Assembly (NCBI GenBank): GCA_963601575.1
Contig: CAVCFO010000003.1
Span: forward strand, 55,107-119,106
Length of the DNA stretch: 64,000 bases
Source of the DNA: CAG-238 sp963601575
GTDB lineage: Bacteria; Bacillota; Clostridia; Peptostreptococcales; Anaerovoracaceae
Reading direction: 5' to 3'
Shown piece after piece: positions 44,196-52,997 of the stretch; position 1 is the first letter of the stretch; each line of letters starts with the position of its first letter. The notes beneath the pieces are model-generated. The model did no database searches and was not told where the DNA came from. It saw only the letters and a program-made list of their open reading frames with translations. The position numbers and the translations under genes are program-made.

Positions 44196-44217
44196 GGGCA
44201 GTCTTAGGACTGCCCTT
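44196..44217 (+). terminator. Hairpin between ridA and pheA
   Basis: GGGCAGTC at 44196-44203 pairs perfectly with GACTGCCC at 44208-44215 around a TTAG loop; only TT follows, so it may terminate partially or attenuate. Confidence 0.5.
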
Positions 44218-44307
44218 ATGAGGTTATTGGGGATGGATTCAAAAGAAAAAAACTACGACAAATCGCCATTTCTGCGCGCTTTAACCGCTCAAACGAAAGG
44301 AAAAACG

Positions 44308-45423
44308 ATGGTAAGAGATATAACTGAAATAAGAAAAGATATCACAAGTACGGACGATAAGATCGCTCATCTTTTCGAGGAGCGCATGAGGCTTGCGGCG
44401 CAGGTTGCCGAATACAAAAAGGCAAACAGCCTGCCGATATATGACGCAAAACGAGAGGAAGAGGTCCTGCGAAAGGGAGCGGAGAGGATTTCTGAGCCGG
44501 AGATTCAGTCCTATTATTATAACTTTCAGAAGAAGGTCATGGAGCTTTCGAGAAACTATCAGAGCAGGATAATGGCAGGGCTTACGGTGGCATATTGCGG
44601 CACCGAGGGGGCTTTCGCCCACATTGCGGCTGGCAAGATCTTCCCAAGCTCAAAACTCATTGCCTTCGGGAGCTTCAAAAAGGCTTATGAGGCGGTGGAA
44701 AAGGGCGATTGCGACTGCGCGGTTCTTCCGGTGGAAAACAGCTTCGCGGGGGACGTGGATCAGGTAAACGACCTGATGTTTTTCGGGACGCTCTTTGTCA
44801 ACGGCATGTACGATTTGGCGGTTACCCACGACCTTTTGGGCATACCGGAAACGCGCATCGAGGACGTAAAGACGGTGGTCACCCACCCGCAGGCCCTTTC
44901 TCAGTGCAGCGCATTTATCAAAGAACATAATCTGAAAGAAATGGAATATTCAAATACGGCACTTGCGGCGGAATATGTGAGGGAGCAAAATGACAGAAGC
45001 ATTGCAGCCATTGCTAGCGCAGAAACCGCCGAAAAGACAGGACTTTCTGTGATTGCAAGAAGCATAAACGACGACAGGACAAATACTACACGTTTTGCGG
45101 TATTTTCGAGGGTTGACAGAGCCTCGGATAACAAAGAGAAAAAACAGTTCTTCTCACTTCTTTTTACCGCAAGAAACGAAGCAGGCTCCCTTGCGCAGGC
45201 GCTGACAATACTCGGAAGACACGGATTCAACATGCGCACACTCCGCTCAAGACCGATGAAAGAGCTCCTGTGGCAATATTATTTCTATGTTGAGGCGGAA
45301 GGCGACATCTATGACGAAAACGGCAAGGCCTGCATCGAAGAGATGAGAAGCTGCTGCGACAAGATCAAAATCGTCGGGGCATATAACAACTTGAACGATT
45401 GCTACCTGGAGGAAAACAAATGA
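44308..45423 (+). CDS. pheA: Bifunctional chorismate mutase / prephenate dehydratase
   Basis: 371 residues. AroQ-type chorismate mutase occupies residues 1 to about 88 (RKDITSTDDKIAHLFEERM). Prephenate dehydratase runs from about 92 (VAYCGTEGAFAH) with the TTRF motif (NTTRFAVFSR). A C-terminal ACT domain begins at about 281 (FFSLLFTARNEAGSLAQAL). The usual phenylalanine-binding ESRP reads RSRP here, so feedback control could differ. The start at 44308 follows AAAGG; an upstream in-frame ATG at 44218 would add 30 residues unlike the family. Confidence 0.93.
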   Translation: MVRDITEIRKDITSTDDKIAHLFEERMRLAAQVAEYKKANSLPIYDAKREEEVLRKGAERISEPEIQSYYYNFQKKVMELSRNYQSRIMAGLTVAYCGTEGAFAHIAAGKIFPSSKLIAFGSFKKAYEAVEKGDCDCAVLPVENSFAGDVDQVNDLMFFGTLFVNGMYDLAVTHDLLGIPETRIEDVKTVVTHPQALSQCSAFIKEHNLKEMEYSNTALAAEYVREQNDRSIAAIASAETAEKTGLSVIARSINDDRTNTTRFAVFSRVDRASDNKEKKQFFSLLFTARNEAGSLAQALTILGRHGFNMRTLRSRPMKELLWQYYFYVEAEGDIYDENGKACIEEMRSCCDKIKIVGAYNNLNDCYLEENK

Positions 45424-46439
45424 TTATCCCTTTAAACCTCGGAAAAGACAGCTATGATATAGTTCTGGAAAAAGGCGCATTGAAAAACGCCTGCGAAACC
45501 TTGAAAATCCGCGAAAAAGATAAGAATCGCAAGATTTTGATCCTAACAGACGACGGTGTGCCAAAGGAATATGCAAGGGTGCTTTCGGAAAGCTGCGAAA
45601 CGGATTCGATACTCACGATCCCGCAAGGTGAGGCCTCGAAGAACTTTGATATGCTGCAAACTGTTCTTGAGAGGATGCTCACAGAGGGCTTTGCAAGAAA
45701 AGACTCCATCGTAGCCCTGGGAGGCGGCGTGGCAGGCGACCTTGCGGGATTTGCGGCGGCGTGCTATATGAGGGGAATAGATTTTTACAATATCCCGACC
45801 ACATTGCTTTCTCAAGTGGACTCCTCCGTGGGAGGAAAGACCGCGATAGACTTTTGCGGAATCAAGAATATCGTGGGAGCGTTTCATCAGCCGCGGGGCG
45901 TGCTGATAGATCCGTCGCTCCTCGAAACCTTAGATAAGAGGCAATTTGCCTGCGGAGCCGCCGAAATCATCAAGATGGCGCTGACATCAGATGCCATGCT
46001 CTTTGAAAGAATCGAGGCGGAGGGTATACACCCGGAAAACATCGAAGAGATTATAGAAGCCGCCCTTAGAATAAAGATAGACATAGTCGAAAAGGACGAA
46101 AAGGAAGCAGGACTTCGCAGGGCGCTGAACTTCGGCCATACTCTCGGACATGGCATAGAAAGCTGCACGGATTTTCTCCATGGCGAAGCGGTGGCGCTTG
46201 GGATGCTTCCTATGTGCGAAGCCGGCATGCGAAACAGGCTCATAGAAGTCCTAAAACATGCGGATCTTCCAACGGAATGCAAGGCAGAGGCAGAAAAGGT
46301 AATAGAAATCGCCATGCATGACAAGAAATCCGAAGGGAATGCGGTGAGCACGGTTCACGTAGATAGACCCGGAAGCTTTCGATTCGAAAAACATACGAAA
46401 GACGAGTTAAGAGCGCTATATATGGAGGTATTTTCATGA
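45420..46439 (+). CDS. aroB: 3-dehydroquinate synthase
   Basis: 339 residues. NAD- and metal-binding blocks include GGGVAGDLAGFAAACYMRG, PTTLLSQVDSSVGGKTAID, GAFHQPRGVLID, and the zinc-site histidines in LNFGHTLGHGIE and LHGEAVALGM. It converts DAHP to dehydroquinate, the second shikimate step. It starts on the pheA stop (ATGA overlap) with TGGAGGA upstream. Confidence 0.96.
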   Translation: MIIPLNLGKDSYDIVLEKGALKNACETLKIREKDKNRKILILTDDGVPKEYARVLSESCETDSILTIPQGEASKNFDMLQTVLERMLTEGFARKDSIVALGGGVAGDLAGFAAACYMRGIDFYNIPTTLLSQVDSSVGGKTAIDFCGIKNIVGAFHQPRGVLIDPSLLETLDKRQFACGAAEIIKMALTSDAMLFERIEAEGIHPENIEEIIEAALRIKIDIVEKDEKEAGLRRALNFGHTLGHGIESCTDFLHGEAVALGMLPMCEAGMRNRLIEVLKHADLPTECKAEAEKVIEIAMHDKKSEGNAVSTVHVDRPGSFRFEKHTKDELRALYMEVFS

Positions 46440-47530
46440 AAAACACATTCGGAAACGCACTTACCATAACCCTTTTCGGCGAGAGCCACGGCCCTGCGGT
46501 GGGAGCGGTTATAGACGGCCTGACGCCTGGAATCGCAATCGACGAGGAATATATCCAAAGCAAAATGGCGCAGCGCAAGCCTTTCGGAAAGATTTCCACT
46601 CAGAGACGCGAAGACGACGAAGTTGAATTTCTCAGCGGTATTTTTAACGGAAAAACCACCGGGACGCCTCTTACATTGATTATAAAAAACAAAAATACGA
46701 AAAGCGGAGATTATGCCGAGTTTACGAATCTTCCAAGACCCTCTCATGCCGATTATACCGGCCATTGCAAATACGAGGGCTTCGAGGACTATCGAGGTGG
46801 CGGACATTTTTCCGGCAGGATAACGGCGGCAATTGTTGCTGCGGGAGCCATAGCAATGAAAGCCTTGGAAGATAAGAACATCTATATAGGAACCCATATC
46901 CTGCGCTGCGCCGGAATCTCCGACAGAACCTTTGACGAGAGAGATTATATGGGCGACATCAAAAAGCTGGCAGGGCTTCGCTTTCCGGTGCTTGACGAAA
47001 ACCTAGAGGCTGAAATGATTGAGAAAGTCGAAAAGGCAGCAGATGATGGCGACAGCGTCGGGGGCATTTTGCAGACGGCGATAATCGGGCTTTGCCCGGG
47101 ACTCGGAGAGCCGTGGTTTGATACGATAGAGGGAATGCTATCTCACGGAATGTTCTCGATTCCCGCGGTGAAAGGCATTGAATTTGGCGCAGGATTCGGC
47201 TTTGCGGACCTGAGAGGCTCCGAAGCAAACGACGCATTTTGTTACGAAAATGAAAAAGTTATTACAAAGACCAACAATAACGGCGGCATAAATGGCGGCA
47301 TTACCAACGGAATGCCAATCGTATTTAACACAGCCATAAAGCCGACACCGTCGATTTTTAAGAAGCAAAATACTGTAAACCTCAGCGAAAAGAAAAATGC
47401 CGAAATAAAGCTTACCGGAAGACACGATCCGGCGATTATTCACAGGGCAAGAGCCGTGGCGGACGCAATGGCAGCGCTTGTGATTGCGGATTTTCTCATC
47501 ACACGCTACGGAACGGACGCCCTCAGATAA
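46436..47530 (+). CDS. aroC: Chorismate synthase
   Basis: 364 residues, FMN-dependent anti-elimination of phosphate from EPSP to give chorismate. Signatures are GESHGPAVGAVIDGLTPG, RPSHADYTGHCKYEGFEDYRGGG, SGRITAA, and GGINGGITNGMPIVF with the C-terminal GRHDPAIIHRARAV. It overlaps aroB by 4 bases. Confidence 0.97.
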   Translation: MKNTFGNALTITLFGESHGPAVGAVIDGLTPGIAIDEEYIQSKMAQRKPFGKISTQRREDDEVEFLSGIFNGKTTGTPLTLIIKNKNTKSGDYAEFTNLPRPSHADYTGHCKYEGFEDYRGGGHFSGRITAAIVAAGAIAMKALEDKNIYIGTHILRCAGISDRTFDERDYMGDIKKLAGLRFPVLDENLEAEMIEKVEKAADDGDSVGGILQTAIIGLCPGLGEPWFDTIEGMLSHGMFSIPAVKGIEFGAGFGFADLRGSEANDAFCYENEKVITKTNNNGGINGGITNGMPIVFNTAIKPTPSIFKKQNTVNLSEKKNAEIKLTGRHDPAIIHRARAVADAMAALVIADFLITRYGTDALR

Positions 47531-47542
47531 ATGGAGAACAAT

Positions 47543-48001
47543 ATGAAAATACTTGTAATAAACGGGCCGAATCTCAATATGCTTGGCATCAGAGAACCCG
47601 AAAAATACGGAAAAGAAAGCTACGAGAGCCTGCTAAAGAAAATTGAAGACTATAGCAAAACCGCATTTTCTGACGTGGAATGCGAATTTTATCAGTCAAA
47701 CCACGAGGGCGACCTTGTGGACAGGATTCAGAGGGCATATTTTGAAAAAACAGACGGAATCATCATAAATCCCGGAGCCTATACCCATACGAGCATCGCG
47801 CTTCTCGATGCGCTAAATGCCGTAAAAATCCCAGCAGCGGAGGTTCATATCTCAGATGTTGCAAGCCGCGAGGATTTTAGAAAGATAAGCTATATCAGAA
47901 GCGCCTGCTGCTTCACGGTCATGGGACATGGCACGGATGGCTACATCGAGGCACTTGACTTCTTGCACGAAAAAATCGCGCGGCAGGGAGAAAAAGCATG
48001 A
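47543..48001 (+). CDS. aroQ: Type II 3-dehydroquinate dehydratase
   Basis: 152 residues, the usual type II size. Motifs: VINGPNLNMLGIREPEKYG with the catalytic Tyr, QSNHEGDLVDRI, INPGAYTHTSIALLDAL, and EVHISDVASREDFR. The start at 47543 has GGAG 6 bases upstream; the ATG at 47531 directly follows the aroC stop and is less well placed. The enzyme makes dehydroshikimate. Confidence 0.95.
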   Translation: MKILVINGPNLNMLGIREPEKYGKESYESLLKKIEDYSKTAFSDVECEFYQSNHEGDLVDRIQRAYFEKTDGIIINPGAYTHTSIALLDALNAVKIPAAEVHISDVASREDFRKISYIRSACCFTVMGHGTDGYIEALDFLHEKIARQGEKA

Positions 48002-48028
48002 AGATAGCACGAACATAAAGGAAGAAGC

Positions 48029-49267
48029 ATGAAGATAAGGATAGAAAAGGGCAGAGCCGCAGGAACGGTCGCGGCGCCGCCATCAAAGAGCATGGCTCAC
48101 AGACTTTTGATACTTGCAGGGCTCTCCGGAGAAAAGTGCGCTGTGCATGGAATTTCGGACTCTCAGGACATTCTTGCTACTATTGACTGCCTAAAAGCGC
48201 TGGGGGTAAAATGCAAAAAAGCAGGGGATACCGTCACAGTATGCGGAATCAACATCACAAAAGCTGCTCCCTCGCAGCCTCTGAATTGCAGGGAAAGCGG
48301 CAGCACCTTGAGATTTTTCATTCCCATTGCGCTGATGACAGGCAGGGAAACGGAGTTTTTCGGAAGCAGTAGGCTCCTCGAAAGACCCCTCGGAATATAT
48401 GAAGAAATTTGCATGGAATCGGGCTTTGAATTTGAACGAGGAAAAGGAAGTCTCAGGGTATGCGGCAAGCTGAAATCCGGCATGTTTACGATGGATGGGA
48501 ATATTTCAAGCCAGTTCATAACGGGGCTTTTGCTGACCTTGCCACTCATTGAGGGAGACAGCAGGATAGTTCTCAGGCCGCCGGTAGAAAGCCGCTCATA
48601 TATCGACATGACCATGGAGGCGCTCAGACTTTTCGGAGCCGAGGCGCAGTGGGATGGCGAAAATGAGATCGCAATAAAGGGCGGTAGCCGGTATTCCGCA
48701 AAAGAGGTTTTCACCGAGGGAGATTATTCAAATGCGGCATTTTTCGAGGCACTGAATTATATAGGCGGCGATGTGAAAATTGAGAACCTACGGGAAAACA
48801 GCTTGCAGGGAGACAGAGTATATAAAGAACTGTTCGCAAAGATGAACGCTGCAGGCGAAAATATAGCAAATAATATAGCAAATATAGATATAACTGACTG
48901 TCCCGACCTTGGGCCTGTGCTGATGGCACTGGCTGCTGCTTGCGGCCGCGGAGCAAGGTTTATTGGAACGGACAGACTAAAGATAAAAGAAAGCAGCAGA
49001 GGAGAGGCGATGGCAGGGGAGCTCCGAAAGTTCGGAGTGAGTGCCCGCTTAGGCGAAAACGAGATAACCATAGAGCCTTGCAGCCTTTTGGAGCCTGAAA
49101 CCAGCCTCAACGGACATAACGACCACAGGATCGTAATGGCAGAGGCGGTTCTTCTCACAAAGACGGGCGGAGTCATAGACGGCGCGGAAGCGGTAAATAA
49201 AAGCTTTCCGGACTTTTTCAAAAGGCTTTCTTCTCTGGGAATCGAGGTAAAGAAAATTGAGGATTGA
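48029..49267 (+). CDS. aroA: EPSP synthase (3-phosphoshikimate 1-carboxyvinyltransferase)
   Basis: 412 residues. PEP/S3P-binding features include PPSKSMAHRLLILAGLSG near the N-terminus, RESGSTLRFFIPIALM, NISSQFITGLLLTLPL, ESRSYIDMTMEAL, and the C-terminal NGHNDHRIVMAEAVL. The compact N-terminal and RESGSTLRF motifs differ from the E. coli form and suggest the class common in Firmicutes. Overlaps tyrA by 11 bases. Confidence 0.95.
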   Translation: MKIRIEKGRAAGTVAAPPSKSMAHRLLILAGLSGEKCAVHGISDSQDILATIDCLKALGVKCKKAGDTVTVCGINITKAAPSQPLNCRESGSTLRFFIPIALMTGRETEFFGSSRLLERPLGIYEEICMESGFEFERGKGSLRVCGKLKSGMFTMDGNISSQFITGLLLTLPLIEGDSRIVLRPPVESRSYIDMTMEALRLFGAEAQWDGENEIAIKGGSRYSAKEVFTEGDYSNAAFFEALNYIGGDVKIENLRENSLQGDRVYKELFAKMNAAGENIANNIANIDITDCPDLGPVLMALAAACGRGARFIGTDRLKIKESSRGEAMAGELRKFGVSARLGENEITIEPCSLLEPETSLNGHNDHRIVMAEAVLLTKTGGVIDGAEAVNKSFPDFFKRLSSLGIEVKKIED

Positions 49268-50138
49268 TCACAGCACAAACATTTTGATAGTAGGACTTGG
49301 AATCATCGGAGGAAGCTACGCAAAGGGATTTGCCAAAAACGGCTTCGACATTTATGCAATAGACAGTAACCCAGGTGCCATAAAATATGCTTTGGATAAT
49401 TATATCATTGCAGAGGGAGCAACCACCCCGGACCCTGCGATGATCGGAAAGGCGGATGTGGTGATTTTCGCCCTCTATCCGCATATTTTCAAGGAGTGGA
49501 TAGCAGAAAACCAGAAATATTTCAAGTCCGGAGCTTTCATAACCGACGTTACCGGTGTAAAGGGCTGCATCGTTGGCGATATACAGGATATGCTCCGTGG
49601 CGACTGCGAATATATTGCGGCTCATCCTATGGCAGGATGCGAGAAGCTTGGAATTGCAAACAGCAACGAAAAAATATTTTACGAGGCAAATTACATCGTC
49701 GTTCCAACGGAAAAAAACAGCGAGGAAGCAAAAGACGTTTGCAGGCAGATCGGAGAAATCCTGGGATTTGCAAGGATCTCAGAGCTTTCGCCAAACGAGC
49801 ATGACGAGATGATCGGATTTGTTTCTCAGCTCACCCACGGCATCGCAATGTCCCTTATGACATGCAACCACATGGAGCGGGTGGAGGATTATACCGGAGA
49901 CTCTTTCCGGGATCTTACGCGAATCGCCCGTATCGACGAAACACTTTGGAGCGAGCTTTTTCTGCTAAACAAGGACGCGCTGCTGCACCAGCTTAAGCTT
50001 TTTACCATGGAAATTTCCAAGCTTGAGCGAATGTTGATGGAGGCGGACAAAGAGGGAATCAAGGACATGATGAGGCGCTCCACCGCCCGCAGAAAGCTGT
50101 TTGACAAAGAAAAACCCGAAGAAAAAGGAGAAATATAG
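49257..50138 (+). CDS. tyrA: Prephenate dehydrogenase, TTG start
   Basis: 293 residues. The NAD-binding Rossmann motif is VGLGIIGGSYAKGF; HPMAGCEKLGI and FVSQLTHGIAMSLM are prephenate dehydrogenase blocks. It starts with TTG at 49257, with GAGGT 8 bases upstream; there is no in-frame ATG before the Rossmann motif. It produces 4-hydroxyphenylpyruvate for tyrosine. No ACT domain is evident. Confidence 0.92.
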   Translation: MRIDHSTNILIVGLGIIGGSYAKGFAKNGFDIYAIDSNPGAIKYALDNYIIAEGATTPDPAMIGKADVVIFALYPHIFKEWIAENQKYFKSGAFITDVTGVKGCIVGDIQDMLRGDCEYIAAHPMAGCEKLGIANSNEKIFYEANYIVVPTEKNSEEAKDVCRQIGEILGFARISELSPNEHDEMIGFVSQLTHGIAMSLMTCNHMERVEDYTGDSFRDLTRIARIDETLWSELFLLNKDALLHQLKLFTMEISKLERMLMEADKEGIKDMMRRSTARRKLFDKEKPEEKGEI

Positions 50139-50141
50139 ACT

Positions 50142-51170
50142 ATGAATATGGATTTTAAGCGGAAACTTCCCATTCCAAAGGACATCAAGGAAATGTTTCC
50201 TATAAGCGAAGAATATGCGGCAAAGCGTGAGGCTTGCAGCGAGGAGATCAAGTCGATTCTTGATGGCAGAGACGACCGGCTCCTTCTTGTGATCGGGCCT
50301 TGCTCTGCGGATAACGAAACAGCTGTGCTTGATTATCTATTCCGCCTGCGAAAGGTTAAAGAAAAGGTAGAAGAGAAAATTTGCATAATTCCGAGGGTTT
50401 ATACCAGCAAGCCAAGAACCACCGGAAAGGGCTACAAGGGAATGCTTCACCAGCCCGACCCGCTGCTGGGAGAGGACATGCTAAAGGGCATAATCACCAT
50501 TCGCGAGACATATATACGAACCATGAAAGAGACGGATTTCTTCTGTGCGGACGAGCTGCTTTATCCGGAAAACTACAGATATCTCAGCGATATTTTGTGC
50601 TATGTGGCAATCGGCGCACGCTCTGTAGAAAACCAGTTCCACAGGCTTACGGCAAGCGGGCTTGACATTGCGGTGGGAATGAAAAATCCAACGGGAGGGG
50701 ATCTATCGGTTCTCATGAACTCGCTGATTGCAGCCCAGAGCGGACATACATTTATATATAGAAATTGGGAGGTTGCAAGCCACGGAAATCCCTATGCTCA
50801 TGCGATCCTTAGGGGCTATGTGAACAAGCACGGTCAGTCCATTCCAAACTATCACTATGAGGATCTCAGACTGGTCTGCGATATGTATCACGAAAACGGA
50901 CTGATAAATCCTGCAATCATGGTCGATGCAAACCACGCGAACTCCGGCAAGCAGTATCTAGAACAGATCAGAATCTGCAAGGAAGTCGTGCAGTCCAAGC
51001 GTTTCAGCGAGGATCTCGCAAAGATGGTAAAGGGCGTCATGGTCGAAAGCTATATAGAAGACGGCTGTCAGAGCGTGGAGGGGACCGTATATGGCAAGTC
51101 GATTACCGATCCATGTTTGGGCTGGGAAAAGACCGAGAGGCTGATTTACGATTTGGCAGAGATGATTTAG
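50142..51170 (+). CDS. DAHP synthase, AroFGH type (class I-alpha)
   Basis: 342 residues, the first shikimate-pathway enzyme. Motifs: LVIGPCSADNETAVLDYLFRL, IIPRVYTSKPRTTGKGYKGM, GARSVENQFHRLTASGLDIAVGMKNPTGGD, and VDANHANSGKQ. The class I-alpha form is regulated by aromatic amino acids in other bacteria. It starts 4 bases after the tyrA stop. Its last 18 bases are repeated directly downstream (see the repeat at 51153-51192). Confidence 0.94.
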   Translation: MNMDFKRKLPIPKDIKEMFPISEEYAAKREACSEEIKSILDGRDDRLLLVIGPCSADNETAVLDYLFRLRKVKEKVEEKICIIPRVYTSKPRTTGKGYKGMLHQPDPLLGEDMLKGIITIRETYIRTMKETDFFCADELLYPENYRYLSDILCYVAIGARSVENQFHRLTASGLDIAVGMKNPTGGDLSVLMNSLIAAQSGHTFIYRNWEVASHGNPYAHAILRGYVNKHGQSIPNYHYEDLRLVCDMYHENGLINPAIMVDANHANSGKQYLEQIRICKEVVQSKRFSEDLAKMVKGVMVESYIEDGCQSVEGTVYGKSITDPCLGWEKTERLIYDLAEMI

Positions 51171-51192
51171 CATATTGGCAGAGATGATTTAG
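51153..51192 (+). repeat. 22-bp tandem duplication spanning the DAHP synthase stop codon
   Basis: TTGGCAGAGATGATTTAG occurs at 51153-51170, where it ends the gene, and again at 51175-51192. The period is 22 bases, the second copy lying just beyond the stop codon. Confidence 0.85.
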
Positions 51193-51243
51193 GGAGATTC
51201 CCTGCACAAAATTTGACAAGGCCAGGCGGCAGGAGGCAGCAAA

Positions 51244-52407
51244 ATGGAACGAAAATTTTTGGCAAAACGCTATTGCAAGGACGAGGGGACGGTCATGGGA
51301 CAGGTCGCGCAGCTTGCGGGAAATTTTGACGATGTGATAAATTTGAGCATAGGGGATCCGGACATCATAACCCCGGAGCCCATCATCAGGCAGGCATTTG
51401 AGGATGCCATGGCCGGATACACAAAATATACCGATTGCCGGGGCTATAGGGAGCTGAGAGAGGCAATCGCAAAGTACTATGATAAGGATTTCGGCATGAC
51501 AGTTTCCGACGAGGAAATCATGGTTACAACCTCCGGCTGCATCGCCATGTACCTTGCCCTCGAAGCGATTTTGGACGAGCAAGACGAGGTAATCGTGCCT
51601 TCGCCGTATTTTACGATATATAAAACCCAGATCGAGCTTGCACGTGGCAAAATCGTCGAGCTTGACACTTTTGAAGAGGAAAATTGGCAGATAGATCCTG
51701 CGCGCCTCGAAGATGCCATTACGCCGAGGACGAAGGCGATAATCATAAATTCACCGAACAACCCTACGGGAAGCTGTCTGAGCCGCAAAACCATGGAAAA
51801 AATCGCAGAGGTGGCAAAGAAGCACGATTTGGCGGTGATCGCGGACGAAATTTATACCATATACAGCTTTGCACAGGAATTTATCCCGTTTTCTTCCCTT
51901 GAGGGCATGAGAGAAAGGACGATTACGATCAACAGCTTTTCAAAGAATTTCGTGATGACAGGCTGGAGAATCGGCTTTGCAATCGCTCCGCCGCATATCG
52001 TTGAGGCTATGCGAAAGATAAACGAAAATCTGGTCTATTCAACGCCGTCAATCTCACAGAGAGCCGCCCTCAAAGCCCTTTCCTGCCGCAAGGAAGTTTG
52101 GCCGCATGTCACCGAGATTTTTCGCGAAAGGGTATATTATGCCGCGAAGAGAATCAACAAGATCCCGAATATGCACGTAATTTACCCACCTATGGGGAGT
52201 TTTTATCTCTTTGTAAACATCAAGGATACGGGGCTTAGCTCGGAGGAAGCGGCAAAAGAAATTTTCGACAAAGCCCATGTGGTTATGATACCGGGAACAG
52301 GCTATGGCGCCTGCGGGCAAGGGTATCTCAGGATCGCCTGCACCGTGGATCTTTCGGAGCTAAAAGAAGCCTTCGATCGCATCGAAAAGATGGATATTTT
52401 TAAATAG
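51244..52407 (+). CDS. PLP-dependent aminotransferase (class I/II, aromatic/aspartate type)
   Basis: 387 residues. Family blocks: SIGDPDIITPEPI, YTKYTDCRGYRELREAIA, IINSPNNPTGSCLS, ADEIYTIYSF, and the PLP lysine Lys234 in NSFSKNFVMTGWRIGFA. Its place at the end of the aromatic cluster suggests it transaminates phenylpyruvate and 4-hydroxyphenylpyruvate, the last step for Phe and Tyr; that is inference. AGGAGG lies 8 bases before the ATG. Confidence 0.92.
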   Translation: MERKFLAKRYCKDEGTVMGQVAQLAGNFDDVINLSIGDPDIITPEPIIRQAFEDAMAGYTKYTDCRGYRELREAIAKYYDKDFGMTVSDEEIMVTTSGCIAMYLALEAILDEQDEVIVPSPYFTIYKTQIELARGKIVELDTFEEENWQIDPARLEDAITPRTKAIIINSPNNPTGSCLSRKTMEKIAEVAKKHDLAVIADEIYTIYSFAQEFIPFSSLEGMRERTITINSFSKNFVMTGWRIGFAIAPPHIVEAMRKINENLVYSTPSISQRAALKALSCRKEVWPHVTEIFRERVYYAAKRINKIPNMHVIYPPMGSFYLFVNIKDTGLSSEEAAKEIFDKAHVVMIPGTGYGACGQGYLRIACTVDLSELKEAFDRIEKMDIFK

Positions 52408-52430
52408 CAATCCGGCCGGCGAAATAAATG

Positions 52431-52459
52431 TTGAAACCAAGCCCGATGTGGTGTATAAT
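52431..52459 (+). promoter_or_regulatory. Promoter for the small P-loop protein gene
   Basis: TTGAAA at 52431-52436 and TATAAT at 52454-52459, 17-base spacer, about 47 bases before the start codon. Confidence 0.7.
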
Positions 52460-52505
52460 AAACCAAATACCAAAACAATAAGCAAAAATTTAGGAGGCGG
52501 TTATC

Positions 52506-52928
52506 ATGGTTAAATTATTAGTGGGACACAAAGGAAGCGGAAAGACAAAAAAAATGATCGATCTTGCTAACGAAACAGTAGAGACTAGCAAAGGAAGCAT
52601 TATTTTTATAAACAAAAATCACAGATTAATGTACGATCTCAAGTACAGAATCAGAGTTATTTGCATGGAAGATTTCGAGCATGTTACAAACAGCGACGAA
52701 TATATCGGTTTCTTATATGGAATCATCAGTTCCGATCACGACATCGAGACGATCTTCATCGACAGCATTCTCAAGCACGCAGACGTTACGCTGGGCGACT
52801 TGCCGGAATTTGTTGAAAGACTCAAGGACATTTCGAGGAACTACGGAATGGACTTCGTCGTAAGTCTCAGTGCCGAGAAGGAAGAAATGATCGGAGTTAA
52901 TTTCGAAGGCTGCGAAATCTTAAATTAA
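52506..52928 (+). CDS. Small P-loop NTPase-like protein of unknown function
   Basis: 140 residues. The Walker A motif is GHKGSGKT (7-14). A hydrophobic strand ending in Asp (ETIFIDSIL, about 79-87) could serve as Walker B, and FVVSLSAEKEEM resembles the later sensor strand. No arginine finger, HTH or membrane segment is visible, and the size is small for a free-standing ATPase. It has its own promoter and an AGGAGGCG ribosome site, so it is a real, separately expressed gene. Function unknown. Confidence 0.8.
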   Translation: MVKLLVGHKGSGKTKKMIDLANETVETSKGSIIFINKNHRLMYDLKYRIRVICMEDFEHVTNSDEYIGFLYGIISSDHDIETIFIDSILKHADVTLGDLPEFVERLKDISRNYGMDFVVSLSAEKEEMIGVNFEGCEILN

Positions 52929-52947
52929 TAATTTGCTTAGAATATCG

Positions 52948-52970
52948 GGCGGTGGTTTTCCATCGCCTTA
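52948..52970 (+). terminator. Weak terminator after the P-loop protein gene
   Basis: GGCGGTGG at 52948-52955 pairs with CCATCGCC at 52960-52967 (one G-T pair) around TTTT, followed by TTATTTG. Confidence 0.5.
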
Positions 52971-52997
52971 TTTGTTCGGAGAAAATTCGGAGAAAAT

